Positions 1 to 6,690 of a DNA stretch of 6,820 nucleotides are shown piece by piece (positions within the stretch are counted from its first letter, which is position 1; the number at the start of each line of letters is the position of its first letter). Source of the stretch: a bacterium (GTDB lineage: Bacteria > Verrucomicrobiota > Verrucomicrobiae > Limisphaerales > J093); contig JAKCAB010000451.1 of assembly GCA_021839785.1 (NCBI GenBank), positions 1 to 6,820 of the forward strand. The letters run 5' to 3'. The translations under genes were made by a program, and so were the position numbers. The notes beneath the pieces are model-generated. The model worked only from the letters and a program-made list of their open reading frames with translations, had not been told where the DNA came from and did no database searches.

Positions 1-200
1 GATCACGGCCACGGGCGAACTGGCCGGAGACTGACTTTGGTGCAGACCTTTTCGGAGCCCAGCCAAGGCACCAACCACTTGCGACGTGTCACCCCCTCCA
101 GTTGCGAAGGTTGGGCTAGCCACTGTGGCGAGCGTGACCAGGGCCGGGCGTTTGCGTGGCGCGTAACACGGCCGACCGCCGAGGTTGCCCAAGGCTGCCT

Positions 201-1181
201 TCAGTTCCGATGCTTCTGGTGGCAAGCGGCGCACGCCTGGCCCATCGCTTTGAAGGTCCGCTCGGCCACTTCGCGACGCGCGGGTGTGGTTTCCGTGCTC
301 AACTCGGTCAGTCGGCGGTGCAGTTCGTCGGCGTTCGCCTCCGCTCCCGCCAGCTCCGCCAGGAATGAGGCGCCCCGTTTGCGGGCGGTCTCCAGTCGTT
401 GCGCTTCGCGAAAGGATTCCCAAAGCAGGAGCGATTCGTGGGCCGGCGACAGGTCGGGCTGGTTCGCCGGCGTGCGAAAGCCCGCCTGCCGGATCGCCTT
501 GAGCGCATCGAGTTGTTGGTCGATCTGCACCATCGCCTCGACCAGGCCCGGGAGTTTGGCGTGCGCCGGAAAATTGGTGGCGACGTTGGCCAGTTCTTGC
601 CCACTGGGCGGGTGAAACTCGCGCACGACTTTGAACAAGCCCGCGTAGTTTGTGTCCGTGCCGGCCAACTCCAACCAGGCGTGTGCCCGCTCGGCGGTCC
701 AGCCTTCCAGTCCTTCGCACACGATGGCGGCTGCGGTTGGTCCGCGATGTTGCCCGTGGTGGCAGTGAATGAAAACCGCGCCCGGAAACACCTGCGCCGC
801 CTTGACGAGCCGCTCGGCGTTGGTGCCCAGTACACCGTCGTAGCCGAACGGGATGTGCCCGTAGCGCAGGCCAAAACGCGCGGCGGTCTCCACGTCCGGG
901 CGGGTGCCATCGACGCTGATGATGGTTTTGACGCCACGTTTCTTTAGCGTGGCGAAGCCGGCATCGCCAGACGGCTGGCTCCCAGAGTAGATGCGGCCGG
1001 TGAGCTGGAAGAAGTTGTTGATGCCTGCCGCCGCCAACCGGTGCGGCGTTTTGGGCAAGGCGGAATCACCTGTCGAGGCGACGTCGGCTCCCGCCACCGC
1101 GTCTTTTCTGCCCAGCACCAGCAAAATGGCCAAGCCGAGCGCGCCGATCCATCTCGCTTTTCCCTTTGAGCGTGTGTCCAT
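201..1181 (-). CDS. Exported cysteine-dependent phosphatase fused to a C-terminal cytochrome c'-like haem domain
   Basis: The 326-aa product starts with a positively charged segment and a hydrophobic stretch (about residues 11-33), which fits a signal peptide or membrane anchor. Residues about 55-195 look like a tyrosine/dual-specificity phosphatase domain. The P-loop is H139-C140-HHGQH-R146 (HCX5R), with C140 as predicted nucleophile and R146 as phosphate-binding arginine; the early RIYSGSQP segment is typical of the family. D91 or D115 could be the general acid. After a linker, residues about 205-326 are predicted mostly helical and end in C317-AAC-H321-QKHR, a haem c site placed at the extreme C-terminus as in cytochrome c' and c556 four-helix bundles. 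The gene stands alone, 142 nt behind the pseudopilin gene, with a 16-bp palindrome upstream. No clear Shine-Dalgarno precedes the ATG. Phosphatase and haem attachment are read from motifs; the substrate is unknown and a regulatory link between the domains is inference. Confidence 0.85.
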   Translation of the reverse strand: MDTRSKGKARWIGALGLAILLVLGRKDAVAGADVASTGDSALPKTPHRLAAAGINNFFQLTGRIYSGSQPSGDAGFATLKKRGVKTIISVDGTRPDVETAARFGLRYGHIPFGYDGVLGTNAERLVKAAQVFPGAVFIHCHHGQHRGPTAAAIVCEGLEGWTAERAHAWLELAGTDTNYAGLFKVVREFHPPSGQELANVATNFPAHAKLPGLVEAMVQIDQQLDALKAIRQAGFRTPANQPDLSPAHESLLLWESFREAQRLETARKRGASFLAELAGAEANADELHRRLTELSTETTPARREVAERTFKAMGQACAACHQKHRN

Positions 1182-1253
1182 CGCGGCAGAGTAGGCGTGA
1201 ATTCACGGTGCGCCAAAGTTGCGGCTTCGGCCTGCCCGGAGTAGCCAAATTAG

Positions 1254-1269
1254 TGTCGCAATTGCGACA
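1254..1269. promoter_or_regulatory. Perfect 16-bp palindrome, candidate operator upstream of the phosphatase-cytochrome gene
   Basis: TGTCGCAATTGCGACA is a perfect 8+8 inverted repeat with no spacer. It lies in the 142-nt gap between the pseudopilin stop and the phosphatase start, about 72 nt upstream of the phosphatase ATG. Perfect short palindromes of this size at such a distance are typical sites for dimeric repressors or activators. An ACTAAT hexamer just downstream of it on the minus strand could be a -10 element, but no convincing -35 accompanies it. The cognate regulator is not identifiable from sequence. As an RNA it has no loop and no T-tract, so a terminator is less likely. Confidence 0.4.
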
Positions 1270-1323
1270 AAATGTGTGCCACCGCTTCGATCTGCGCGCG
1301 CGAAGGTCTCGCCCAGGCTCACC

Positions 1324-2109
1324 TCAAGGATCCGCATCCGCCTGTTCCAAGACCGTGAGGATGCGGCTGAACGCCTCGTGGATGTCGCCGTAATCGCGCA
1401 GGTCCACGGTGAACCGGCCGTCCCGGTTTGGCCGCGAGCGCACACTGCCGTCCGCGTACAGAACGTCCACGAATTTGAGCCGGTGGTGGGTGCGGGGCTT
1501 GACGTTGAAGGCTGCGAGATCGGCTGGACTCAGAAACTGCGTGTCCATGGCCAGCGCACGGATGGGCAGGTCGTTGCGGTTCTCGCCCAGGTTGTCGAGT
1601 TGCAGGTGAGTTGGCGCATTGGTGCTGGCGGGGTTGTCGAACAAATCGGTGTTGCCGGCGTGCCGGTAGTAGTAGCTGCCTTGGGCTTGGTTTTTGCCCA
1701 CCTTGGCGAGTTCGACATCGGCGTCGAGTGGCTGATCACGGCCGGGGCAGAAAAGAACTTTCGGTTGCCCGGCCAGGTGCTGCGCGAGCAACAGCCCCAA
1801 GCCCACGGGCGCGCCGGTCTGGAGCGAGAGCAGGCTGGTGGGGGCGCCGGTGGACGGATAAAAGCTCGCCGGGCTCGTGAACGGCGGCGCCTTTGGCCCG
1901 TAAGGAATCAGGCCGCTGTTGTCATCGGAATAACTGCGGAGCGCCAGGCCGATCTGGCGCAGGTTCGAGATGCATACGGCCTTCTGCCCTGCCTGTTTTG
2001 CCGCCGCCAGCGCGGGCAGCAGCAGCGCCGCGAGGAGCGCGAGAATGGCGATAACCACCAGGAGTTCGACGAGCGTGAACCCCCGGCGCAATGACGTCGG
2101 AAAAGACAT
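1324..2109 (-). CDS. Type II secretion-type pseudopilin (prepilin N-terminal methylation domain protein)
   Basis: The 261-aa product carries a class III prepilin leader: [10 protein letters not shown] followed by [20 protein letters not shown]. Prepilin peptidase would cut between G10 and F11, leaving the mature Phe1 and the conserved Glu5 (E15 here). The hydrophobic helix is followed by [20 protein letters not shown], the usual start of this secreted family. Near the end H208-H209 precede Y-A-D220-G221, resembling the processing-associated H-X9-DG motif, but here ten residues separate H209 from D220. The ATG at 2109 is preferred over an upstream in-frame start because it gives the normal short leader. 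It lies 13 nt after the paralog stop, with a GAGG only 2 nt before the ATG. Such proteins are numerous in Verrucomicrobia and Planctomycetes, mostly without a known substrate, so a role in an actual secretion pseudopilus is not established. Confidence 0.9.
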   Translation of the reverse strand: MSFPTSLRRGFTLVELLVVIAILALLAALLLPALAAAKQAGQKAVCISNLRQIGLALRSYSDDNSGLIPYGPKAPPFTSPASFYPSTGAPTSLLSLQTGAPVGLGLLLAQHLAGQPKVLFCPGRDQPLDADVELAKVGKNQAQGSYYYRHAGNTDLFDNPASTNAPTHLQLDNLGENRNDLPIRALAMDTQFLSPADLAAFNVKPRTHHRLKFVDVLYADGSVRSRPNRDGRFTVDLRDYGDIHEAFSRILTVLEQADADP

Positions 2110-2122
2110 TGCCTCGCCCAGT

Positions 2123-3046
2123 CTAGGGCAGTTGGCGCGCAGTGTAAAACCGCCCGGCGGCAAGCGCGTTTGTATCGGTGACCAAAGCGTTGCCGGTCGC
2201 GTTCGTCACCGTCGTCAAGCGCGTCCATTCGGTCACGGGCGCAGCGGGGTCGCTCGTGGTCAGAATGTCGAAGGCGAGGCCCGGCTCGCTTTGCAGCGTG
2301 AATTGAAACTGGCCGCCGGCAACCGCCGGGCCAGACAAAGTCGGCGGGCTGGACGCGGCTAACCGGACGTTGTCCAAATCCCAGAAACCACCCTGCATCG
2401 CGGCACCGACCGTGGAGAGGAACCGGACGCCGATGTGTTGACCCGCCCAGGCGTCACCGGCTTGCACGGTGGGCACCGCCACCGCGAAATCGACGAAGTG
2501 GTTCCGGTTCGGGAACACAGCGGCGGAGTTGGTGACGGTGGTTGAGGCCACGATCGCGGGATCGCCGTCCGCATCGCGGTAGTAAAGGCCGAGCTTAAGC
2601 GGGACGCCTTCGAGCATATTGCCCCCCGTACCGATCACCCCAACGGTGAGCCGGTAGGACTTGCCCACTTCAAAGCGCGCGTCGAAGGCGTGCGAAGGCG
2701 ACGGGTCGTTCCAGTCCACGGAATCGTAGTCCTGGAACAGCGCGACTTCCGGAACCGCGAAGAGCCAGATCGCCTGGGCACCGTCGCAGTTCTCGATGTG
2801 GTCGGCGCTCCCGGCGGGGGTGTTCTTGAAGAGACCCGCGAGTTGATCCCAGAAAAAGCCCCCGCCCTCGTCATACCAAGCCGGCTTGGGCGCCTTCTGC
2901 CACGCGTCGATCTGGGTGCTGACAAACGGCGTCACTGGGCTTTCGAACGACGCGTTGGGCACGCTGAGTGTCCCGGCCAGAAGCGCCCCACTCGGCACCG
3001 TCACCGCCACGATCCCGGCGGCCAGGGCCACGAAATGCCGGCTCAT
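2123..3046 (-). CDS. Secreted paralog of the adjacent PEP-CTERM protein, with a different C-terminal domain
   Basis: The 307-aa product has a signal peptide (residues 1-24, likely cut after ALLA). Residues about 26-230 are clearly homologous to the PEP-CTERM protein encoded just upstream. Shared blocks include VPNxSFESP, IDxWQ, WDQLxGxF, LFAVP, LFQDY, LTVGV, YYRDA, VQAGD, WAGQ and WDxDNVR; by eye about half or more of aligned positions are identical. The NxSFESP start and DNVR end suggest a carbohydrate-binding-like beta-sandwich, which is inference. Instead of a PEP-CTERM tail, residues about 235-307 form a second module ([13 protein letters not shown]...WTRLTTV...DTN...RFYTARQ) of a type common at the C-terminus of verrucomicrobial secreted proteins. 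The protein probably leaves the inner membrane but is not predicted to use an exosortase. It starts 18 nt after the upstream stop, so cotranscription is likely. No Shine-Dalgarno is visible. Function unknown. Confidence 0.85.
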   Translation of the reverse strand: MSRHFVALAAGIVAVTVPSGALLAGTLSVPNASFESPVTPFVSTQIDAWQKAPKPAWYDEGGGFFWDQLAGLFKNTPAGSADHIENCDGAQAIWLFAVPEVALFQDYDSVDWNDPSPSHAFDARFEVGKSYRLTVGVIGTGGNMLEGVPLKLGLYYRDADGDPAIVASTTVTNSAAVFPNRNHFVDFAVAVPTVQAGDAWAGQHIGVRFLSTVGAAMQGGFWDLDNVRLAASSPPTLSGPAVAGGQFQFTLQSEPGLAFDILTTSDPAAPVTEWTRLTTVTNATGNALVTDTNALAAGRFYTARQLP

Positions 3047-3064
3047 GCGGCGGACGGTGGGACG

Positions 3065-3961
3065 TTACGCCGACTGGCGCGAGCGGGCGCGCGCCAACCA
3101 CAAGCCGCCAAAGCCGAGCGCGAGCAAACTCAGCGAACCGGGTTCAGGCACCGCTTGGACCCGCACGTTGTCCACGTCCCAGTAGGTGCCGCCCAGGCTG
3201 GTCGGGGCGATTTGCACGCCGATGTTTTGGCCTGCCCAAGGATCGCCAGCTTGCACGGCAGGCAGGCTCACCTGGTAGTCGTGCAGTTGGGTGATGGTGG
3301 GAAAGTTCGCCAGCGAATATGTGACGTCGGTGCTGGCGATCGTTACCGGGTTGTTGCCGGCGTCGCGGTAATAAAAACTCAATTGCAGGCTGGCGCCGTC
3401 GGTCATTCCGCTGCCGCCGAGGACGCCGACGGTAAGATTGTAGGCCATGCCCAACTGGAATTTCGCGTCGAACAAGTGGAGCGGCGAAGGATGGTTCCAG
3501 TCCGTCGAGCTGTAGTCTTGAAACAAGCCCGCGCCCGGAACGGCAAACAGGTAGGCGGCCTGGCTGCCGTCGAGGTTGTCGATGTGGTTGGGTTCGCCGG
3601 GAGCGGTGTTCGGGAAGACCCCCGTCAGTTGATCCCATGTCACGCCCCCGAAGACATCGGGATCGTACCAACCCGGCTGGGGGGTCTCCTGCCAGGAATC
3701 GATGCTGGTGTTGACCGGAAAGCCGGGCGGAGGCGTCGGCGATTCGAACGAGCCGTTCGGGACGGCGATCGTCTCAGCTTGGAGCACGCCCTGGCCCGCC
3801 GCCCAGGCGAGCAAGGCGGTTGCGCACGCCGACACGCAGATGCACCGCCGGACGCTTGCCGCTGCCTGGCTCACACCCCGGGCCACACTTGGGATCTTCT
3901 CGCCGGCGGCAGCAAAACCGACCGGCGCCGCCGGGTCCCTGAGTTGAATGGTCATGCTCAT
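3065..3961 (-). CDS. PEP-CTERM sorting domain protein
   Basis: The C-terminus (residues 271-298 of 298) is a classic PEP-CTERM signal: V-PEP-GSLSLL, a hydrophobic helix ALGFGGLWLA, then the basic tail RARSRQSA. Such signals are recognised by exosortase, which cuts and transfers the protein to the envelope or matrix; no exosortase gene is in this window. Residues about 63-270 form the domain shared with the downstream paralog. The N-terminus is unusually long for a signal peptide: about 38 residues precede the hydrophobic stretch CICVSACATALLAWAAG, with predicted cleavage after LQA (about residue 62). The start is therefore uncertain. ATG 3961 is used here; ATG 3955, ATG 3991 and GTG 3886 are alternatives, and none has a good Shine-Dalgarno. 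It is probably the first gene of a unit with the paralog and the pseudopilin. Ligand and function are unknown; a surface or exopolysaccharide-associated role is what the class suggests. Confidence 0.88.
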   Translation of the reverse strand: MSMTIQLRDPAAPVGFAAAGEKIPSVARGVSQAAASVRRCICVSACATALLAWAAGQGVLQAETIAVPNGSFESPTPPPGFPVNTSIDSWQETPQPGWYDPDVFGGVTWDQLTGVFPNTAPGEPNHIDNLDGSQAAYLFAVPGAGLFQDYSSTDWNHPSPLHLFDAKFQLGMAYNLTVGVLGGSGMTDGASLQLSFYYRDAGNNPVTIASTDVTYSLANFPTITQLHDYQVSLPAVQAGDPWAGQNIGVQIAPTSLGGTYWDVDNVRVQAVPEPGSLSLLALGFGGLWLARARSRQSA

Positions 3962-4145
3962 TAAATGAATGCGCGATGTTTCATGTAGCATGGGCCGGTG
4001 CAAGCGTTTTTTCTGTGCCAGGAAAGAATGAGTGAAAACCCGCCCTTTCAACCAACAACACGGCGCTCGCCCGCGGAGATTCCGCCAGTAACCAATCGAG
4101 AAAAACCGAGGCGTTCGGGCGTGGTACCCCACGGCTCGAAGGCGC

Positions 4146-4206
4146 GCCAGCCACCGATCCGCAAGGCTTTGAGAGTCGCCCGGCCCGTCGCGGCACGATG
4201 GCTGGC
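4146..4206 (-). terminator. Long inverted repeat directly after the cytochrome c stop; possible terminator or RNA stem-loop
   Basis: Arms at 4196-4206 and 4146-4156 (GCCAGCCATCG and CGGTGGCTGGC on the minus strand) can form an 11-bp stem with one G-U pair, enclosing about 39 nt that may fold further. The first arm begins at the base after the cytochrome stop codon. No T-tract follows the stem directly; a run of five T appears only about 40 nt later, near 4102-4106. It could be a Rho-dependent end, an mRNA-stabilising stem, or a non-canonical terminator. Confidence 0.35.
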
Positions 4207-4500
4207 TTATTGCGATTCCGGCTTGCCCGGCAATTGGCCCGCGCGGTAAGCGTCCAGATAACGATTCAGCAGGGTGGCGGGCGCCGCCTTGAGCCTGGCC
4301 TTCTTGCTCATCTTCTCCATCCACCGGCGCCAGTCCGGCTCGGCGTAGTTGGTCGGCTCGTAGAACCGATGGCATTTGGCGCATTTGGCCACGTAGATTT
4401 TACGGGCCGCGGCACGGTCTTTGACCGTCAACTGGTCGGCCAGGGCGGCAGCCCACGTGCCCGCCAGCGCCAGCAAGAGCAACATGAACACCGTGCGCAT
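4207..4500 (-). CDS. Small secreted monohaem cytochrome c
   Basis: The 97-aa product has a signal peptide (MRTVFMLLLLALAG..., cut probably after AALA, residue 21) and one haem c site C40-AK-C43-H44 within YVAKCAKCHRFYEP. H44 would be one axial ligand; M61 or M64 in WRRWMEKMSKKA could supply the second. The W..WM.KM.KKA and LNRYLDAYR segments are typical of small c-type cytochromes that resemble single domains of larger redox proteins. It should act in the periplasm or be lipid-free at the envelope; its partner is unknown. The ATG at 4500 is chosen because it starts a normal signal peptide; the frame extends upstream into the barrel gene but that extension is not plausible. It begins 7 nt after the barrel stop, so the two genes are very probably cotranscribed. 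Confidence 0.87.
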   Translation of the reverse strand: MRTVFMLLLLALAGTWAAALADQLTVKDRAAARKIYVAKCAKCHRFYEPTNYAEPDWRRWMEKMSKKARLKAAPATLLNRYLDAYRAGQLPGKPESQ

Positions 4501-4507
4501 GAGCGGG

Positions 4508-5326
4508 CTAGAGGTCGAATCCAAGCAGCAGGCGCACGTTGAGTTTTTCATGGTCGTTGAGTTCGAGCTGACTGTTGCCGTCCTGGCTGGCGCTGTTGTT
4601 CCAGCCATAAATCTGCGGCAGCACCGAGAGCGCCGCCCACCAGCGTTCCTGGCGGAAACTCAGTGCGGGGCCGAGGAACAGCGCGGAATTTTCCCAGGCT
4701 TCGTAGTCGGGCAGGATGTTCTCGTTCCGGAACTCGAGGCCGAGCGACCAGTGTTTGCCGAGGTCGCGAGCCAGGCCCAGGCTGGCGCCCACTTCGCCTT
4801 CCACCTTTTCGAGCTGGTCCTCCCATTCCGTCTCATGCTCGAGGTTGAACGCCCATTTCCACGGACCGTGACGCTGGCCGAGGATGACCTTCTGTTCCAG
4901 CGCCGCCTCCTCGCCCGAGTACCGGCCTTCGAGGTAAAGCGTGAGGCCGACCTTCGACGTGGCCGGATTCAGCACGTTGAAGCGGTTCTCCAGCGAGACG
5001 CCTTGCCACGAGAACTCCGACTGGCTCGCGTCCGTCGCGGGGTCGCGGTAACTCACGGAAGTCTCATTGAGGTAAAGCGCCGCCGTGTAACGGTCGCTCA
5101 CGCCATATTCGATCTCCTGGCGGAGGTCCCAGCGATTGTACTTGTCCTGACCCACCTCGCGGCTGCGCTGCGACCGCAGCGTCACCCAGTTCTCAATCTC
5201 CAGTGCGCCTTGCGGCAAGGTTTCCGGTTCGTAAGTGTAGGTGAACCGACGTTCGTCGGCGTGTGCGCTCAGCGCACCCAGACTGCCTGCCAGCAAACCA
5301 ACCAGAAACGGTTTCGTTAAGTTCAT
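4508..5326 (-). CDS. Outer-membrane beta-barrel protein, probably of the DUF6662 type
   Basis: The 272-aa product has a signal peptide (MNLTKPFLVGLLAGSLGALS, cut after AHA, residue 23). The mature part is a series of amphipathic strands with alternating polar and hydrophobic residues, such as LEIENWVTLRSQRS, YTAALYLNETSVSYR, VGLTLYLEGRYSG, WKWAFNLEHETEWE, WSLGLEFRNENI and WWAALSVLPQIYGW. It ends in NVRLLLGFDL, a final strand like that of outer-membrane barrels, though with Leu rather than Phe last. The opening YTYEPETLPQGALEIENWVTLR recalls a DUF family I remember as DUF6662; that name is not verified. No catalytic motif is visible, so a porin-like, structural or sensing role cannot be separated. 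ATG 5326 is chosen; an in-frame GTG at 5335 is the alternative. It is the first gene of a pair with cytochrome c and is divergent from the AraC regulator. Confidence 0.82.
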   Translation of the reverse strand: MNLTKPFLVGLLAGSLGALSAHADERRFTYTYEPETLPQGALEIENWVTLRSQRSREVGQDKYNRWDLRQEIEYGVSDRYTAALYLNETSVSYRDPATDASQSEFSWQGVSLENRFNVLNPATSKVGLTLYLEGRYSGEEAALEQKVILGQRHGPWKWAFNLEHETEWEDQLEKVEGEVGASLGLARDLGKHWSLGLEFRNENILPDYEAWENSALFLGPALSFRQERWWAALSVLPQIYGWNNSASQDGNSQLELNDHEKLNVRLLLGFDL

Positions 5327-5341
5327 GCGCGGCACGATAAA

Positions 5342-5359
5342 CAGCCGCCGCGGGGGCTG
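5342..5359. promoter_or_regulatory. 18-bp near-perfect palindrome in the barrel-gene leader
   Basis: CAGCCGCCGCGGGGGCTG is an inverted repeat centred on CCGCGG with a single mismatched pair. It lies about 15 nt upstream of the barrel ATG within the 207-nt divergent intergenic region. It could be a regulator site or an mRNA hairpin that affects translation initiation. The high GC content makes chance occurrence quite possible. Confidence 0.25.
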
Positions 5360-5533
5360 CTCCCGGCGCGTTGCTTTTCTTTGTCGGCAGATTGCGCTCC
5401 GCCGCGGACGCCCCCACTGACTGCGGGTCGCCCGTCCGGGTTGCCCGCGTCGCAGGGGTGATCGCGCCTGAGCGGGCCGACCGGGCCGGGTTCCTTGCGT
5501 GCTCGTCGGCGGCGTGGCACTTAATCAGACGAG

Positions 5534-6598
5534 ATGTCGCGACCGCATCGGGCCAGTTCTGCGAAAATGCCAGCCTCCGCTGCCGCCCCGTTCACCGAGG
5601 TGCCGGCGTGGGCCGCCGTCGGCGCGGGCTGGCGTCCCCTTTTCGGCAATTGCCGCGCGCTCGGCTTCAGCTTCGAGTGGCATGATTTCACGGCCGCGGA
5701 AGAACTGGACTGGTCCCGGAGTTTTCATCCCCAGAGCGTGGAATTGTGTCTGAACCTGGCCGGCCAGGCCACGGTCGCGGATGAGCGGCAGGCGGTGGAA
5801 CTGCGGCCCCGCACGAGCGTGTTCTATTTCCAGGGTGAGCCGCCGTTGCGGGCGCGGCGCCGCGCGGGCGAACGGCACTGCTTTGTGACGGTGGAATTCG
5901 CCGCGGAGTTTCTGAAGCAGCACTTGCAGGCGGAGGCCCGACATCTGCACCCGGCCGTGCGCGCGGTGGTGGAGCGCTCGGCGCGTGGCTCCATCGTCAC
6001 CGCGCCCGAACCCATCCGCAGCGGCTTGTTGCAGTTGGTCGAGAGCCTGCGGCGTTGTCCGGTGTTCAAACCCGCGCAGGAAACCTGGTTTCGCTGCAAG
6101 GCGCTCGAACTGGCGGCGCAGGTCTTCTTCCGCCCGCCGGAAGGCGAACTGTTTTGCACCCGCCAGCAACGCGCCGCCTGCGAACGCGCCGCCCGCGTCC
6201 GCAGCGTGTTGTGCGAGCGGCTGAGCGATCCGCCGTCGCTCGAGGAACTGGGGCGCCTGGTGGGGTGCAGCCCATTCCACTTAAGCCGGCAGTTCTCGGA
6301 AACCACCGGCCTGACCATCCAACAGTTTCTTCGCCAGGCACGCCTGGAACGCGCGGCCGAATTGCTGCGCTCCGGACGCTGCAACGTGACCGAAGCCGCG
6401 CTGGAAGTGGGCTACAACAGCCTCAGCCACTTCACGGTCGCCTTCCGCGAAACGTTCGGTTGCTGCCCGGGGCTGTATCCGGTCAAGGGTTACGCACAAC
6501 CTGGCCGCTCGCCGTTGGCCGCCGGCGCGCCAACCTCCGCAGAGGAATCGTCGTTCGTGGCCACCGCGCCGCGCGAGGAACCGCCTTTGCCGATCTGA
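5534..6598 (+). CDS. AraC-family transcriptional regulator
   Basis: The 354-aa product has a C-terminal AraC/XylS DNA-binding domain at residues about 215-320. The first helix-turn-helix is PSLEELGRLVGCSPFHLSRQF (residues 234-254). The second is at about 284-308 (NVTEAALEVGYNSLSHFTVAF), followed by the family signature RETFGCCPGLYPV. The N-terminal half (about 35-200) is a poorly conserved sensor or dimerisation region; its ERHCFVTVEFAAEFLKQHL segment loosely recalls PchR-type regulators, which is weak evidence. The last 35 residues are a Pro/Ala/Ser-rich tail without a recognised domain. ATG 5534 is used; ATG 5567 (343 aa) is equally possible, and neither has a convincing Shine-Dalgarno. Being divergent from the barrel/cytochrome pair across 207 nt, it is the natural candidate regulator of that pair and possibly of itself. 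The effector is unknown. Confidence 0.9.
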   Translation: MSRPHRASSAKMPASAAAPFTEVPAWAAVGAGWRPLFGNCRALGFSFEWHDFTAAEELDWSRSFHPQSVELCLNLAGQATVADERQAVELRPRTSVFYFQGEPPLRARRRAGERHCFVTVEFAAEFLKQHLQAEARHLHPAVRAVVERSARGSIVTAPEPIRSGLLQLVESLRRCPVFKPAQETWFRCKALELAAQVFFRPPEGELFCTRQQRAACERAARVRSVLCERLSDPPSLEELGRLVGCSPFHLSRQFSETTGLTIQQFLRQARLERAAELLRSGRCNVTEAALEVGYNSLSHFTVAFRETFGCCPGLYPVKGYAQPGRSPLAAGAPTSAEESSFVATAPREEPPLPI

Positions 6599-6624
6599 CC
6601 TCGCCGCCGTGAGGATCCGGCCGT

Positions 6625-6655
6625 GGCCGTGCGCTCGCGGCCCGACGAGTTTTTT
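6625..6655 (+). terminator. Possible intrinsic terminator after the AraC gene
   Basis: GGCCGTG (6625-6631) and CGCGGCC (6636-6642) can pair as a 7-bp stem with one G-U pair and a four-base loop. An alternative shorter stem, CTCG (6634-6637) with CGAG (6646-6649), directly abuts a run of six T at 6650-6655. It lies 27 nt beyond the AraC stop. The strong stem is 7 nt from the T-run and the abutting stem is short, so the terminator is plausible but not classical. Confidence 0.4.
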
Positions 6656-6690
6656 CCTGATTTCGCGGTGGCGGCTGCCATTCTGCCGAC

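Noticed and set aside
1..111. Minus-strand frame open to the left edge, starting from weak GTG codons near 70-105.
   Set aside because: A GGAGGGGGTG sequence could give a start, but that frame stops after about 29 codons. The other frame that stays open has no start signal or recognisable translation, so no gene is supported in 1-200.
37..615. A 192-codon plus-strand open frame that is also open back to the window edge.
   Set aside because: Most of it is antisense to the phosphatase-cytochrome gene, whose motifs are unambiguous, and its translation shows no domain or plausible start signal.
1290..1302. Alternating CG run (GCGCGCGC) as a possible Z-DNA or regulatory tract.
   Set aside because: Very short and expected by chance at this GC content.
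2690..3964. A 424-codon open frame on the plus strand, antisense to both paralogous PEP-CTERM-region genes.
   Set aside because: Its translation is rich in Arg, Ala, Val and Gly with no recognisable domain, and it spans both genes because they are paralogs in the same frame register. The minus-strand reading gives signal peptides, a PEP-CTERM tail and clear homology between the two.
3995..4021. TGGCAC and TTGCA elements on the minus strand upstream of the PEP-CTERM gene, reminiscent of a sigma-54 promoter, which is known for some PEP-CTERM genes.
   Set aside because: The elements are separated by 11 nt instead of the required 5, so the -24/-12 geometry is not met.
5525..6280. A 251-codon minus-strand open frame antisense to the AraC gene.
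   Set aside because: Compositional shadow in high-GC DNA; the AraC helix-turn-helix motifs fix the real frame.
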